Shown here: positions 34,801-49,800 of the stretch, piece after piece | Position numbering within the stretch: position 1 is the stretch's first letter | Layout of the letters: the number at the start of each line of letters is the position of its first letter | Source: Aspidiotus rigidus | Taxonomy: Eukaryota; Arthropoda; Insecta; Hemiptera; Diaspididae | Length of the DNA: 64,000 nt | Assembly: GCA_035079385.1 (NCBI GenBank) | Contig: JAVHKY010000054.1 | Coordinates: forward strand, 4,069,501 to 4,133,500 | Direction of reading: 5' to 3' | Position numbers and translations under genes: made by a program | Notes under the pieces: model-generated | Seen by the model: only the letters and a program-made list of their open reading frames with translations | Database searches by the model: none | Told to the model about the DNA's origin: nothing

Positions 34801-37800
34801 TCAGCTGATGGCGAGAACGATAGCGACGACGATAACATCATGGGAAAATCGTCGAGCGAGAATGTGGGCAAGTCGACAACTCTGCCAAGAACGTTGCAAA
34901 CATTAAATTCGTCGTCGACAAATTCGCTGCCTCGTTTATCGTCTTCTCCGAGCTCGAATATTTATAAGGTTAATAGTTCACATTCGTTCGGAGTGAAGTC
35001 TGCGCGATATAGACCACCTGGTTATAATTCGCGAATTAGCCCAGGATCTTATCATACAATGTGCGCGCCGCCGAGAAGAGAGTATAACAGACGACGACAA
35101 TCACCTTTGACGGCCTCGCCACCATCAGTTCTATCGTGTAGTATTGGTGAGTCGATTTTAATCAATTATCCTGTTTTATTGCTGTTGTAGGATTCTTACT
35201 CAATATGTAATTAAAGAGAATTGCAGGAGGAAGGGGAACGAAGAAATCATTTAAGCTTGTAGATAGCCTATATTTATGTGCATATTAGAAAACTTATTGT
35301 CGCTGTCGTCTGAAGTTTGAGAGAAAACGAGTGACGTGTCGACTTCCTGAGAACTGAGAACATTTTAAATAAATTGAGGTATCATCGATGGTCTTTTAGA
35401 GAGCCAAAAAATTGTTCATTTCTGTGTGAAATTTTTTAGGAGTTTAATTTCCGTGGGCAGATTGTTCAAATCACATAGTTTTTGAAATTTATTGGTAATG
35501 TTACCTAACCCAAAATCCCTCCTATTGATGCAACCAATTTAACATGAGAAAAAGCCAGTTTCTCAGAAGGTCATATGTACGTAGGCTATGGAAAGGCAAA
35601 GAGTTGGGAAAAAACTGCGAAAAATTTTTTGAGAATTGTAGGTTGCTGTTTTTGAGCTTCATAAAGAAAAACTAACCCTTATCAACTGTATTCATGAATG
35701 CAAAATGTCTCGCTTCTATCAATTTTGAAAGGTAATATGTATAAAGTGAATTATAACGCGTTGACTCAAATTATATCAAGCTCAATGCGGAGAGGTAGCT
35801 CTTGGAAAAATTCCTACAGGAGTACAGAGAGGGAGGACGTCTAACCTTGAGAGGAGAACATTTGTATGGTTGACACAAGAGGAGACGTTATCTAATGTAA
35901 AGACTCAACAAATTTAATATTGGGAGTCATCGGGAGCTTAAGAGTATTGACGACAGAGAGGAAGGTTGTTGTTCTTGACAGATAGCTGGGACTTGGAAAA
36001 ATATTAGTTCAAATCCGCATAGAGAAAGGGTGCCAATAGGAGGAGGGTCTTGAAGGGATGAAGACAGAGGGGAAGGCCGCCGACAAATGGCTGGGGCTTT
36101 GAAAAATGTTCGGCTTAGATTCCTATAGAATATATATTATGTGTCTTGGAAGCCATTGAAAGAATTTTGAATGAAGAAAAGTAAAGGTGGATGAGTTTAT
36201 GGAACATGCCAGATGTTCTCAGAGCGTGACGTCATCATGGAGCCTTGGAATTTGGAAGAACAGGAAAATCTGTGCCCTGGAGCTGCATAGGAAAACTCAA
36301 CAATCTCGACTTTCAAGCTATGTAAGACTTGGCGGGTTTTCCGCTGTTATTATAGATGATGCAATGGCTAGAATTTTCGAGCCTCTGATGACGTCTTTGG
36401 GACTTGAAGAAATTTTGAAATCTGTCACTTTATCTCTCTAGTGTACGCTATGGAGGACAGTACACCAAGTTTATACTAACTTATATCAAGTCCGCTCGTT
36501 CGCCCATCCCTAACATAAAATACGGAGTATACAGTATACTGGGCCAAGACGGAGACCCCTTCGACTAGTTGGCCTAACCTCTCCTGGGATCAGTATGAGA
36601 AGAGGGGACAAACGAGCGGAGCAAGTGAGCTCGCCAAAAATAATTGGCCCTTAGTACCATATAGGATATAGACCAACCATACTACAAAAATCATGACGCC
36701 TAGACGTGATAACGTTTAACATTGTATTTTTATCCCATTATTCCAATTTTCATAGTTGTGTCATAGTACTGGTATGTGTATGTGTGTATTTTTATTCCAT
36801 TATCCCAATTTTCTTATCGCATCTCTGCGTCAAATTGACAACATTGTTCTTATGGCCGATGGTTGGTCTATATCCTATATGGTAGTAAGAATTAGCCTGA
36901 AAAAAAGTAGACTGTGACTATACTAGGCTTATACTAAGCTGAGAATGTAGATAGTAACCTATAGCCTAGTTTATAAGTCCCATACTAGGCTACAATTTCA
37001 ACCCTCTGATGAAGTCGTAAGATGGGTGTTGTCTCGACCTACTTTGGCCTTCAGCTACTTTAGGCATTTGAAAAATTAGGAGTTTTTAGCAATGTAATTT
37101 ACCCATATGAAGACGTTTTTAGGATCGTTGACCAGAGCTAGAGGTCCTAAAACTACTGTACTTCGGAACGGATTTTCCTTTGTTGATGAAGTTTTAGATT
37201 TTAGTTAGGTCATGGCTTACCAGTTACACAAATATTTCAGGTCACATAATTTTAGTGATTGCCATACGTGGCATAAAAAATCATTTGTATTTGTCTCCGG
37301 AATCTCAGTCACCCACCCCCTCTTTGTATAAGGTTTGATTTTCTTATTTCATCGTGCTTTGTTTTTCATTGTCCTCGTTCTGGTTTCCTAGCCCACCTTG
37401 AGATGTGCGGCAGTAGTGAGGCGTTCTCTCTTTCCACATTGCTAACATCTAAAAGCTTCAATTAGTTCTTTCTTTGTGCTAAAAACATTTTACTCCCAAG
37501 TTCCATTTTGATAGGTATTGGGGAAAGTTATGTCAGGGAAGGTATCTTTATTAAGGAAGTGCCAGAAGCTTCTCAAGAAACGTATGCACGTACGGTAAGA
37601 AAACGCTTATAAGGTTTCAAGTATCGTATTACGTTCATAGTTAGTATCGATGATCGATGTCAGCTCTATACCAGTTTGAACTGTATGTTATCATATTATA
37701 GGCTATCGCATTTACTAGTAATTAAGTTGAATAGTCTGAAATTTCGTCGCAACAAAATTTCGAAACAAATTCACTTCCTTCGGGATGTGCACAGGTTTTC

Positions 37801-40800
37801 AATCCATATCCCGTACTGTTCGGCTCGTTATTAATTAACAATGTAAATTAAATTTTATATAATCGACACATGATTGGATAGTATTCGAACTCGTCATCAG
37901 GGAAAATAATGATTTTATAAAATGGAAATTAGGTCAATTACATTATCATTTAAACTAAAATGTAGTTTTAGAATACATCAATACCTAATGTTGTTGTTTT
38001 ATATTGCGAACACAGGCGCTGGTGACGACTGCAGTGTATCATCAGATATTTCTGAGAGAATTTGCGTCGTGGACAATGATTCAGAGAAATCGCAGTCAAG
38101 AATTTCGACGGTCAGTGTTGTAAGTATCAATTTTTTTACAATAATCGCAGGAAAGAGGAATTTACATGGGTGGGACGATATTTATCTCTTATATTCGATA
38201 ATATCTTTGTCTCAGAAAGTAGATGATGAAAATATTCTTCTTAAGTCTTAAAGTATGCCGTACAGTAAGAAAGCTGGGAAATATCGAAGCGATATTTGAA
38301 ACGGAAACAGCATTTTTACGTGTGACATTCTCTTACCTTTTCTGTATTGATACGGAAATAGTTATAAAAATAGTCTCGCTCTCCATACGCATATTTAATG
38401 GGAATCGAGGAATCAAACTAAATAAGACGAATTTTTAAAAATTCTTCTCGAAATATCGAGTAAGTGTGTGTATTTCGTGTCGTAGCTCTCTGTGTCGCAT
38501 TCTCTTCTTCTCGTAGACATTGTTGTACACGTTGTTTGTGAAAAAAATTCGAGTACGTAAAATGAGAAATTATTGGCATTTTTGTTTGTCAGCGAACTGG
38601 TTATTGGAATCGCAGAGACTCACGAGAAGAAAGCGTGTGTACAAATTTATGGATTCTATGTCGCGTATTTTCAATACGTGCGTTCCCTGCTCTCGCTCTA
38701 TACTTGTGTATCTTTCCTTTACAAGAAGTGGGGTTTCTCCAGTGACGAGACGCACTCTTCAGTTTCAGCGAAATATCTTTCACATGAAATCGTATAAGAA
38801 ATATTCTGAAAGAAGTGCATAGTATCGTAAAATTTCATTTTATTAGACTGTGGCGGTTTCCTGAGAGAAGTTTAGGACAATTGTGCGAGGTTATTCATAA
38901 GGTCTTGTACTTATAATCGTAGTCTAATCTTGGGCTGAAAATAAATAGTGCACTGAAAGAAGACTAGAGCCAACTCGTAGTTTGAGAAAAGAGCTTCGAA
39001 AACAATTTGTGTCATAAAGTTGACCACAATCACTGTGATTGAATTTCTTCTGTTTGGCGGTGCCCTTTTTTTTTTGAATTTTCCTCAGTCGACCGGTGAT
39101 GATAGAATTTTTTTTGATCCCTAATCATCACGGAGCTTGAAGGTAAAAGACTTTTCTTTGAAATTCAGGGCCGCATTAAGGCATAGGCTGATGAGGCTAT
39201 AGCCTAGAGCGCAAAATTCTGTCAAAAAAAATAATGAAAACAAAGAAAAATTGAAAGAGACGAAAAACAAAATGAGTTCGAGAAAATAATACTTCTAAAA
39301 AGTAAGAACTATGCTTCTCTATTGTACGTTTGAATTTTGCGAGAACTTTCATGGCATAATTCACATTCATACAGTACAGATAAGAAGGTGGACGAGGAGT
39401 CGAGTGAGAAGAATTTTTATTCATGTGATTTTGCTATGCCAGTCTCATCTCGAACGGTTAGCAATTTGAGGCCAAAAATGGTCTAAAAAAGGCGTTGAAG
39501 GTGAAGGCGCGAAAAAAATAGCCTAGAGCGCAAAAAAGCCTAATACGACCCTGTCGACCGCCCTTCAGGAATCACAGTCCACGTCGACAGAAGAATTACT
39601 TCTTTCAAAATCTCGATCGGAGTTGCGTGGATATATTGTTGAAATCGATATCGCGTCGACATCGATATTAGGTCGATAGGGAGTCGACAAAGGTCGAATC
39701 AATTTCAACCTATTTGCCTCGTCGATTTCAAGTCGACTTCTCTAAATTTTTCGTCGACCTAAAATCTACAACTCCGCTCCGTTGCGTAGAATTTAAGCCG
39801 ATTTGTAGCTCTTTAGTAATGTACCCTGCTCGACTTTAAATCAAGGGTGTTGGAGGCTGGAGGCACTTTGCCTCTGCCTCCGCCTCAAGGCTAACTGAAA
39901 TTTCGAAGGCTTACTGGAGGTTTGGAGGCGCCTCCAAGGATCCTTTTGGAGGCATCTGGAGCTATCTCCAAAGTGCCTGCGGAGTGCGCTACTAAAGATT
40001 TAAACCAAGGTGTTTACAGGCTGGAGCATTTTGCCTCCGGAGATACCTTGCTTCCACCTAGAGGTTTGAAGGTGCCTCCAAGGACCCTTTAGGAGGCATT
40101 TTTCTTTCAACAGTATTCTATTCCTTGAATCTTGAAACCTCATTCAGCCACTTTGATGCTATATAGCGCTTCTCAGTTCAAATAAAAACCAAAGTTTTTA
40201 AATACACCTTCTGAGTATCATCTGTCATCTAGCAACACTGATAGGCCAATATGCTACAACTGGTCACACAGATCAACGTTACAAGTGCCTCCGGAGGCGT
40301 CTTTGAAGGCATTTCCAACACTGCCTCCGGAGGCATTTTCTCCAGTTTCAGTAATTGCGCTGGAGGCACTTGAAGGTACCTTCAGAGACATGCTTTGGAG
40401 ATTAGGAGGCGCCTCCAAACAAATCCACAGGAGGCAGCCAGATTCGGAAGGTCATTTTCTGTATTCGTTCCAGAGGCTGAGGCCTCCAAAAAAAATAATG
40501 CCTCCAACACCCTTGCTTTAAATCAACATTGATTTGTTGAGACGATCAAGAGTTGATGTACAGCCATTCCCTTGAAGAGTTTTGTATGTTCGGTGACGTC
40601 GCTACACTCGCAGACGGAATACGCAATCATAATTATATCGAGGAGCATTAAGAATCTCAATCTTACTTGACCAGGCGTCACTAGCGGGTGAAGCACACCC
40701 ACCCTTTCTAAAAATTTGCATTTTTCATTGAATTTAATTTCAATAATAATATAAAATTAAAATCCGAGGATGATCTACATTGAATTTATCAGTTGGCACA

Positions 40801-43800
40801 CTCATGCACAAAGGTCTAGTGACGCCTATGCCAGTGTAGCAACAGTCGACATTAAAATCTAATACCGAATGTCGACTCGATTCTAAAATTCCATCAAATT
40901 GTGTACTCGAATTCTACAAAATTTCGTCGCCGATTGCCTGTCTTTCACCGATGAGTGACGTATAATCGACCCCAAATCGACACCGTAATCTCGAAGGTTA
41001 ACTCAATTTCAACTTCGACGAAGAGTCGGTGGTGAAAAGGAGTGGTCGAATTTGACTCGATTTGTGGCCCTCAATGGGTGGAACTAAATCGACTCCAAGT
41101 CGACGTCAATTTGTAGTCGGCATGGTTCATCGAGTGTGTACAGCTCGAAAATTGACATTTTTGGATGCCCTTTGATAAAACTCGACTCTCTAGAGGGTCT
41201 AGAATCATGTTTCGGAGACTCCCGTGGATTCTCCAGAATATCCTCCACCTCTCCCGGCGCTACTATCCTTCCAATATACACATATATTACTCAGAGGCAG
41301 ACTCTCTTTTTGTGCCTGAAAAGAGACCTTTGTACCCTCGTGCGTAGCTCGATCATCGATATTTTTCCAATTCCCCTCCCCCCCCCCTCTTCTGTAAGTC
41401 TAAATTTCTGTTCCTGTGTACATTTTCCCAAATGGCACTATCCCGAATAGTCTTCTCCTCCTAGTCCCCTGATAAGTGGGTGGTCGGAATTTTTCCACCT
41501 GTCCCCTTTTCCCTCCTCACAAGTTGAAATTCTTTCTAATCCTAAACTAGGTCAGTCTGGTATGGCAGCAGATGGCAGAGACCGGAAATTTTTTCCAAAT
41601 ACCCTCCAACATTTTTCCTGTTAATAGTGAGTAGCATTACAGCAATGCGTTACAAAGGAATGTTTAGGAGGGGAAGGGGGTATCAAACAGTGATATCTGT
41701 GTCTCAAAGACGAAGAAAACTAAATAATTTTGTAAGAAAAACGAAGACAGAGATGATGGAAGAAATTCATGGAAAATAGACATTTCATCCTATTTTAAAC
41801 TTTTTTCCCCGTTCTCTTTAGACGAAAGATTGATATTTGGGAACTCCAACCCCTTTACGGCCACTGTGAAACTTCGTGAGATGACTCATTAATATAATAA
41901 TTGTTGACTCGGATCATAATTTAAAACTGCCGCGAAAGCTCGAAGTCCAAGAATGTTTTAACAGGGAAGTTGTTTCATGGGAGTGGAGGGGGGGGGGGGG
42001 GGCGTATTTTGGAGATAATTCCCACCGTTTGCTATTCGTCGTCCGTTTTTGTGGTTCGTAGGGGGGTAGGACTCTGACCTACTTTAAGGACTTGAAAAAA
42101 GTTAGTCTTTAAAGTTATAAATAGTGAGCTCTGCCTTCGAAAATTTTCGATTCTGAGTCGAAGTTGTGGTATTGTCCTTTAGGTGTTTCCAGGTAAATTG
42201 AGGGGACCTAATCTAAAATTTAGACCATAAAGTTTAGTTGGTTCTGACCTGTAATCTCTGTATATGACTGTAGAACTTGGAAAAAAGTTGACAGTCGATC
42301 TCGATATATGACTGTAAGGCTTGGAAAAATGTCAACTTTATATATTCATTTACAAAGAGGCGAAGGTCATTGTCTTGTCCTATGACAAATTGTGGGTCTT
42401 GAATTGTGGTTCTCGAAGAGGCAGTTGCTTCCACCTACTTTAGGGACTTGGAAAAATTCTGACCCTTACTTCCTATATAAGGGAACGCACCGAAACTACG
42501 TGACCCATTTTTACCGACTTTTTTTACCCCCCTGGTCGTAACCATCCGTAGTATATACTGGAATTCCCCCTCCCCCACACACACTGATTTTCACGTAGTG
42601 CTTTTTTTTTTTTCCAACATATTGTCCTATAAAATTTTAAATCACTATCATAGTATTACGCACTTTTCAAACGGAAAATTTTTTATTCTTCTGATGTTGG
42701 TTGAAAGTTGAAAAAGTCAATTTCGGACATGTCTACAGGACTTTGAAGGCTCTATTCAGGAAAAATGTGTTTTCTATTTACAAGATTTTAAAGTAATTTA
42801 ATTTTACTGATATAAAAATGCTAAATTTTCCAGACAATTAAACCACATGACCAAACCCTAAAACCCCTCCCCCCTACAGTGACCTAGCGTAGTATTTTAA
42901 CAACCTCCCTAAAATGGTCAATGGTCACGTAGTTTGAGTAGGTTCCCTAATATGACTCTAGGACTTGGAGAAAAGTTGACTTCGGAACTATATTAAAGGG
43001 GTATACTTGGAAAACTTCCAGTCTTGAGTCGTATCCGCTTCCTACTGAACTACGGCTGCCTGATCTACTTTCTCCCAGTCCAGTTAGTCTACTCTTCAAT
43101 GACTAAACACTGTTCAATCAACAGCTGTCAGAATGGTTGTAGGGGCATTCCGTACCGGTCCTAATCTCAGATTCTGTGCTGAAGCAGCCAAACCTCCCCT
43201 TCTGTTTCATATATGTACCAACGCTTCCTCATGTCCTCAGCTCAATTTCCGGAATTCCCCGCCCACGTTACACTCTCCTTACCCCATAAGGGGGCGTCCA
43301 TAAATTACGTGAGGCGATTTTTGTGATTTTTCGATCCCTCCTCCCCCCTTGGTGAGATATCGTGAGATTTGCCTTGACCCCCTCCCTCCCCCCTTTCATC
43401 TTGCGTGAGATTTTCCGAAATGTGTATTTTTGCTTTAAATACGTTTATCTGTGCTTAATCATGTTTATCTATTAAAAAAACGTAATTTTCTTGATCACAT
43501 TTTATACCTATTCAAAAAGAACAAGTTTTTATTAAATTTAAGCCCAGTTTAGCAATATTTTAGAATGTATTTGTGTGAGAAAAAAATTACGTGAGATCTG
43601 TCGGCACCCCTCCCCCTCCCTCACATGAGTTTTGGTGAGACTTGGCTGGACCCCCTCCTCCCCAAAAATGCCTCACGTAATTTATGGACGCCCCCTAATA
43701 TCTTACTAAATTTTAATAAGACGGGTTCATGATGAGGGTGGCTAGGTTTCTGCCACCCTCAACACTACTAAATTTTCTTAAACTTCATCCTGACCTTCTC

Positions 43801-46800
43801 CACCCCATCGAATCTTCCATTCCTCCAATTATCAGACTGGGTCTCTTGAATAGTCCTAAATCAGAAAACACTCTCTACAGTAAATTGATCGCAGAGATTA
43901 TCGTCCAGAAAATACAGTATGTTACACTGATGAAAACTGAATGGGCTGTGCATATTGTTTGAGGAACTCAGACTCCATTTTTACTGCCGAGATGGGCGGT
44001 ATTCACCCCTTTATCCTCTTATCTTACTCACTTTTCTCCCTCATATCTTTACAAGATCACTAGTCGAAAAACCCTATCACCCAATTGATTCACGTCATTC
44101 TCCATAGCCTGTAACCTCCATCGAATCATCAATCATCTTCATCTGGATTCTAGGTCATATCGGTCACCCTCGACATGAGAACGTTGACAGCGAGGCGAAA
44201 AACTCTACCCATTCACCGAAAATTACCTACCCAATTCTCGACCTTGAAAACGACTGCCGTTCCAAAATGCCAGCTTACAAACCAAGTCCCGTTCAAAAGC
44301 CTTCCTATCCCTTGATTCTCTTCAGATAAAAACTCTCACCACGAAGAAGTCATTCCCTACCGTCCTGGACACACCCGGCTGTCACCCTTTCTCACCTTTT
44401 CCTAGGTCTACACGCTCTTCCGTCATGTACACATTTATTGTGCCATTCAGATACTCTTACAGTTCAACATCTCTTCATCTCTTCTCATATTCCATCCTTC
44501 AAAACCAACGTTTCGGCTGTAAGGTTTTGTCATTTTTAATCTCCGCGCTATGTAACAACTCTGAAACCGTATCCAACCCCCTTACCTACCTACTCTTCTA
44601 ATTGCTTGATTATAAATTAGAGCTGATGACCCGTTTTGAGCAGTCGTTAGCACGTAAATAAAAAAAGGAAAAAAAAAAATGATTTGAACCATGAAAAAAA
44701 TTTGCGGTTGTTCTTTTTGTATTTTTGGGAAATTAAAATGCTCCAATAGATGTTTACTGTTTTACTTTCGTAAAATCTGATGAGTTTTATCTTGAAGGCA
44801 CTACGAGGCATAGAACAGAAAATTTATAATGCGAAGCAGATTAATATTCAATTGGAAATACAGACTCCGCAGTTGTCGTTACTATATTTATTCCTCTTAT
44901 ATCCATAGGCGCTGCGTGGGAATCATTGCTGAAGTACAAAATAATATGTGTGAGTTACATAAGAATTTTTCGCTATTAAAGCATTGCAGTATGATTCATT
45001 CGTGACCTATTGAACAAGAAAAGGTGTTTGGGTCTTTGTCTACTAAATTTTACCAGGCGAAATACCTCGTCTTTATTGATCGTCAATCATATCAAAAAAG
45101 TTTCTTACCGGCACACCTTACAAGGGAGGTTGACACAGAATTTTTTCGTGTTTTTTCTGGAATATTGCTGTCCGATTTGCTTTTGTGCGAGGTGAACTTC
45201 CACATTATTTTACACACCTAGTGAATTCTTTGAATCGTGGCATAGCGGTCTCGGAGAGGACCAACCTTCTCATGAGAACATAACTCCGAAATCGAATCCG
45301 TTCCCTAATTAGTCGCTGATTTTAATATTTTCCTAAAAGAATTTTCAGTGTTTTTAGGAAGTACGCACTCTTTAAAATTATCATCTTCTTGTGTCGAGTC
45401 GCTGTTGGCGAGGGGAATGATGGACCGGAGATCGATTAGTATTCTTGAATTCCTGCGGACCATGTGCGCTGGCTGATAAGACGCATAAATTTATCCGCGA
45501 GTCTACTTATTATTATTACGAAAGAATTTTAAAGAGCTAGCCAGAGTTGAATCCATCCGAGTGTTCGAACCGAATTTTTATACTTCTTTTTTATTGACAG
45601 CGTAAACTTTTTACTGCACAGTTTACCTCATTAGTTTGCTTCGTGACATTTGACGGAGTATTGCGCGATACAAAAGATTTAAACTCGGATAACGTGTAGG
45701 CAGAAAGACTACATCTTATCGCAATGTAATTCGGTAATTGTAACGATTACTTTTCAATTAATAATAAAAATATTCTTTTACGAGTTGGGAGAGATGTAAT
45801 TGGATGTAGGCTCATCGTGATAACGTATCCCTCGGGTAGAATTTTGAAAAGAGTGTCCCGTTAGAGACGATTTGAAATTTGATAATACGCTGCTGTCTGT
45901 ATATCTACAAAAATTTGTGAAGACGTGAAAAATTCTGATTTGGAGTGGTACGTCCCGGTACGACAGAGTATGTTCGCGGAATGATAGAAAAACTCACAAC
46001 CGAAGGTAAATTTAATTACTTCGAGATTCTATTATCCAGTCTATAATATGTACCTCTACCTTGATGTACAAAACGGGTTTGTTATTTGAGAATTAATCGG
46101 CCACTACCATGAGAGGAGATACCGCCATTATTCAATATGTTTTATTACGTGTTTTGTCTCCCGATAATAATGAAATACAAAGACAACTTTCTACATTTAT
46201 CGTAGAGAGTAACCGTGAGGAGTTCCTCTTAAACTATTTTTATTCTCGCAGACTTACGGTATTGACTATTAATTATGAAATTATTGATCATTCAAATGCT
46301 GAGCCGTGCTTCAATTAATCAGAAATATTGCGCTTGAATCTATAGATGTTAGGTACCCCACTCTGGGGATGTTCTTTAGAATGTAAAGGGAGAGGGAGGG
46401 ACGAGTTCAGTGTGACTCGAAACGGTTCCATGTTCTCGATCGCGCAACTTCAACGTGATTACCAAATTTTGAAAGATGTTATAGTTTTTATTTCGTACGT
46501 GTATGATTGCGCGTACAATGTACTGTTGAAAAATTCACCTCGTGCATGTTTTCGATGACATCCTGTATAATGCAATTGTTTATTCAAAATAATCAGCTGT
46601 TCAATGTTATACATGGGAGAAGTCTGAGAAATGATTCGAGTGCCGTTAGGTTGTATATCGATAACGATTTCTTCGAGCATAGTACTCCACTTCAAAAATT
46701 TGTTTTTAATTACGTCAACCACCTTCGTCTTTCTTTATAGCTGTATGAGAATTCTAAATTATAGGATATCCTCGAAAGCAAGATTTTGACGTGTTTCACA

Positions 46801-49800
46801 TCTTCAGTCTCACCTCACCCCAATTTGGAAATTTGCGGATTAGGTGCGGGTTGCGTATACATTTAATTTTGTTTCCTCCGACACCGGAATCGACCCTCTC
46901 GGGTATAACTTCAGTGAAGGAAGAATCTCCTCGGCGAACCCCCTCTTCTACTCGGCAATCGCCAAGCTGCAATGCCCCCCTGGCACGCAAACAGCATAAG
47001 AACACAAACAACAACAACAACACCACCACATTACACAATACAGGGTGAGGCCAAAAGATGTTACCAGTTAAATGGGAGTTTACGTTAAGTCTGTCGTAGC
47101 GCACATCTCAATTTTATCTTTAATTTGCGCCAAATACGAAGTTTCTACGACTTTTCTGAGCCGAGTTATGGACCACAATGTGCCGAAATTTTGCTGCAGG
47201 GGTTCCCAAAGTGTTTAATTATCAAAAGAAAACATGGTTCTGTTTTAAAAAATTGCTTGATCTTTGGAATTCTGTACAATTCCGAAGTAAAATTTCGCGC
47301 TGAGTCTAAAAAAACAACCCAAATCACCCTGCGAAGCTTCAAAATGGATGTACGGCCCCAAAGAGGGTCAAAATCCCCCCAAATGAAAAATTGCGTCATC
47401 TTCGAAAATTTAGTAGAATTCTGAAGTAAAATTTCGTGCTGAGTCCAAAAAAATCACCCAAATCACCCTACGAAGCTTCAAAACGGATGTACGGCCCCAA
47501 GGAGGGTCAAAATTCCCCCAAGTTGGAAAATTGCGTCAACTTTCAAATTTAATCGATTAACTTGTGAAATCAAGGTTTGAGTGGAAAGAGTGCTCGCGTG
47601 ATAATCGAATAAGGCCCGCATATTATCATAAGGAAAATATATAAGCGCGCGCCCCATAAAATTATATTGACCGCCAGTTCCCCTCCCGCCATGGAAAAAA
47701 ACTGACACGACGTTGAAACTATGACGAACGCCATAAATGCACGCCAGGACTGGCGCACGACCCGTATTTCAAAAGAAGATAATTTTGATGCATTTATTGT
47801 GAGGAACTCCAGCCAGGATGGGCTTGACAGTAAAGACTGCCTCCCCATAGTGAACCTGAACCCCCAATGAGTGAGGTACGACTGTTGATGGAGGTGTTTT
47901 CCCGGTTGTTCCATCCCGGAGGAATCAGTCGAGTCAGTTGGTTAATGCATTGGATTTCGAGCATTGTCGTGAGATCTTCACTGGTTGGTCAAATACTGAG
48001 GTTCGTCGTCAGAATAAGATGATTCGGCAGAAGTATAATGCGAAGGGGATGCGCGGTAGTTATATGGGTCAGTGCAATAGCCGCGAGCGTTTCATTATTG
48101 ACTTGTACTGAAGTGTTCGTTGTTTCAAAAATATTCACACTTCTGATCCTTCCCCTGATTTACCAATTCCACTCTTCCTTTTCGCAGGCCCTTTTTGGCA
48201 ATCAAGGTTCTTGATGGAGTCTAATCTTCAGGCCCCTTTGGAGCTTCCTTCCGATCTTCAGGAAGCTTTTCACGCTTTACATGTCAAGTGGCAGTCGGAT
48301 GTTAATTTGGACTCTTCTCGCGGCGTTCGTAATTATGAAGGCAGGGCATCCCATTGTCTTCTTTGCTTTTCTTCTTCCTGTATCAGGTTTTACATACTTG
48401 GTACATTATAGTTGAATGAATTAAATGTGGATTGCACATTGTTCTGCATGTTCTCATATGTGCACTATGTCCGTTTCGTAGAATTTCTAGTATTTTGAAT
48501 CTTGAGTGCACAACTTATATATATGAGGCTGTGTGCACTACTTACTTCGTGTATTTGTTTGTTTTATGGGATTTCCAGTGTTTTTGGTCTTGAGTGCACA
48601 ACTTATTAGGGTATGTGTGCACTACTTACTTCGTTTATTTGTTTGTTTCGATGGATTCCGAGTGTTTTTGGTTTAACACTCATTTGTGGATGTCCTATAA
48701 ACAGTTTAAATAAAAATTAAAAAAACAAATAAATATAAAATAATTGTGAGGATGCAAGGATGGTAAGTCAATTTGTTATGCGAATTGGAAAGGAACTGGT
48801 CCGACCGCCGTGATCCTGAGTTCGTGAATGTCGTACCATTTGCGGAAACTCCTTCCATATTCCGAATGGATGATGACGAGGAGGGGTTGTTGTACTTCAT
48901 CGGATCTTCAAATCTCAGTAAGCCACTCACCGCCCGATTAAGGAAGCAATATCTGAAACTCGAAGGTAAATGGACATCCTTTGATACATTCGAGCGGGAA
49001 CATTACAGCATGTGGCGCACAAGGGTAACTGCACTTCTCAATGAGTGTGAATGTACTTGCCCGTTCTTCTTGAAACACTCTCTGTGCAAACATGTTATTG
49101 GCATGCAAATTCGATTGAAACTTTGTACCGTCCCCCAGGAAGCTAGAAACATCCCCATGGGTCAACAACTTGAACGCGGCCGCCCCTCCAAAGCGAAGCA
49201 AGCATTATTATTACAATAAAACAAAAGTGTCAACGTCTCTTCTGTAGTGAATGTAGCTCGTAGGCTATAAAGTGTTTTTTACCCGTACAATACATTTCAT
49301 AGGCATGTAAATTTTTTTTATCCGTGTAATACATTTCATAGGCGTGCCAATTTTGTTTCCTTGGCGTGTTATCGATAGCCGGACAATTTCGTTTCTTTAG
49401 GCGTGCGATTGAATGTATGCCTTATCCTAATGGGTGGAAGGGCGAAAACTCCCGTTGTTTCAGGCGCTGGAGAGCGTGGTATCAAGAAGCTTATCATCTG
49501 TTGTGAACTCGCGGTGAAAAATTGGTTATGGTGCTCCTAGCGATGAAAACGGGCAAGAGTGCAATCACTCTCGTTGTGCCAGCCGCGAGAGTGAATTCTT
49601 GAGGAAGATCGCCTTCCGTTTTGAACTCGGGCTACAGTGCCTCTTAATCAATGAAAGCAGGTAAACGTGCGATCATTGTTGTCGTGGCAGCGGATAGAAG
49701 GAATTTTCAGGAAGATCGTCTTCCGTTTTAAACTCGCAATAAGAAATTGGCTAGTCTCAAGGTGAATGGTTCCAAAAAGGGAAATAAATCCCCAAAGCAA

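Noticed and set aside
36187..36441. 84-codon frame in Bitesize intron 1 as an exon
   Set aside because: It consists of diverged 45-bp repeat-family sequence and lacks convincing splice sites in phase.
47570..47914. 114-codon minus-strand frame
   Set aside because: Composition is unremarkable, no domain, within repeat DNA of the fold-back element.
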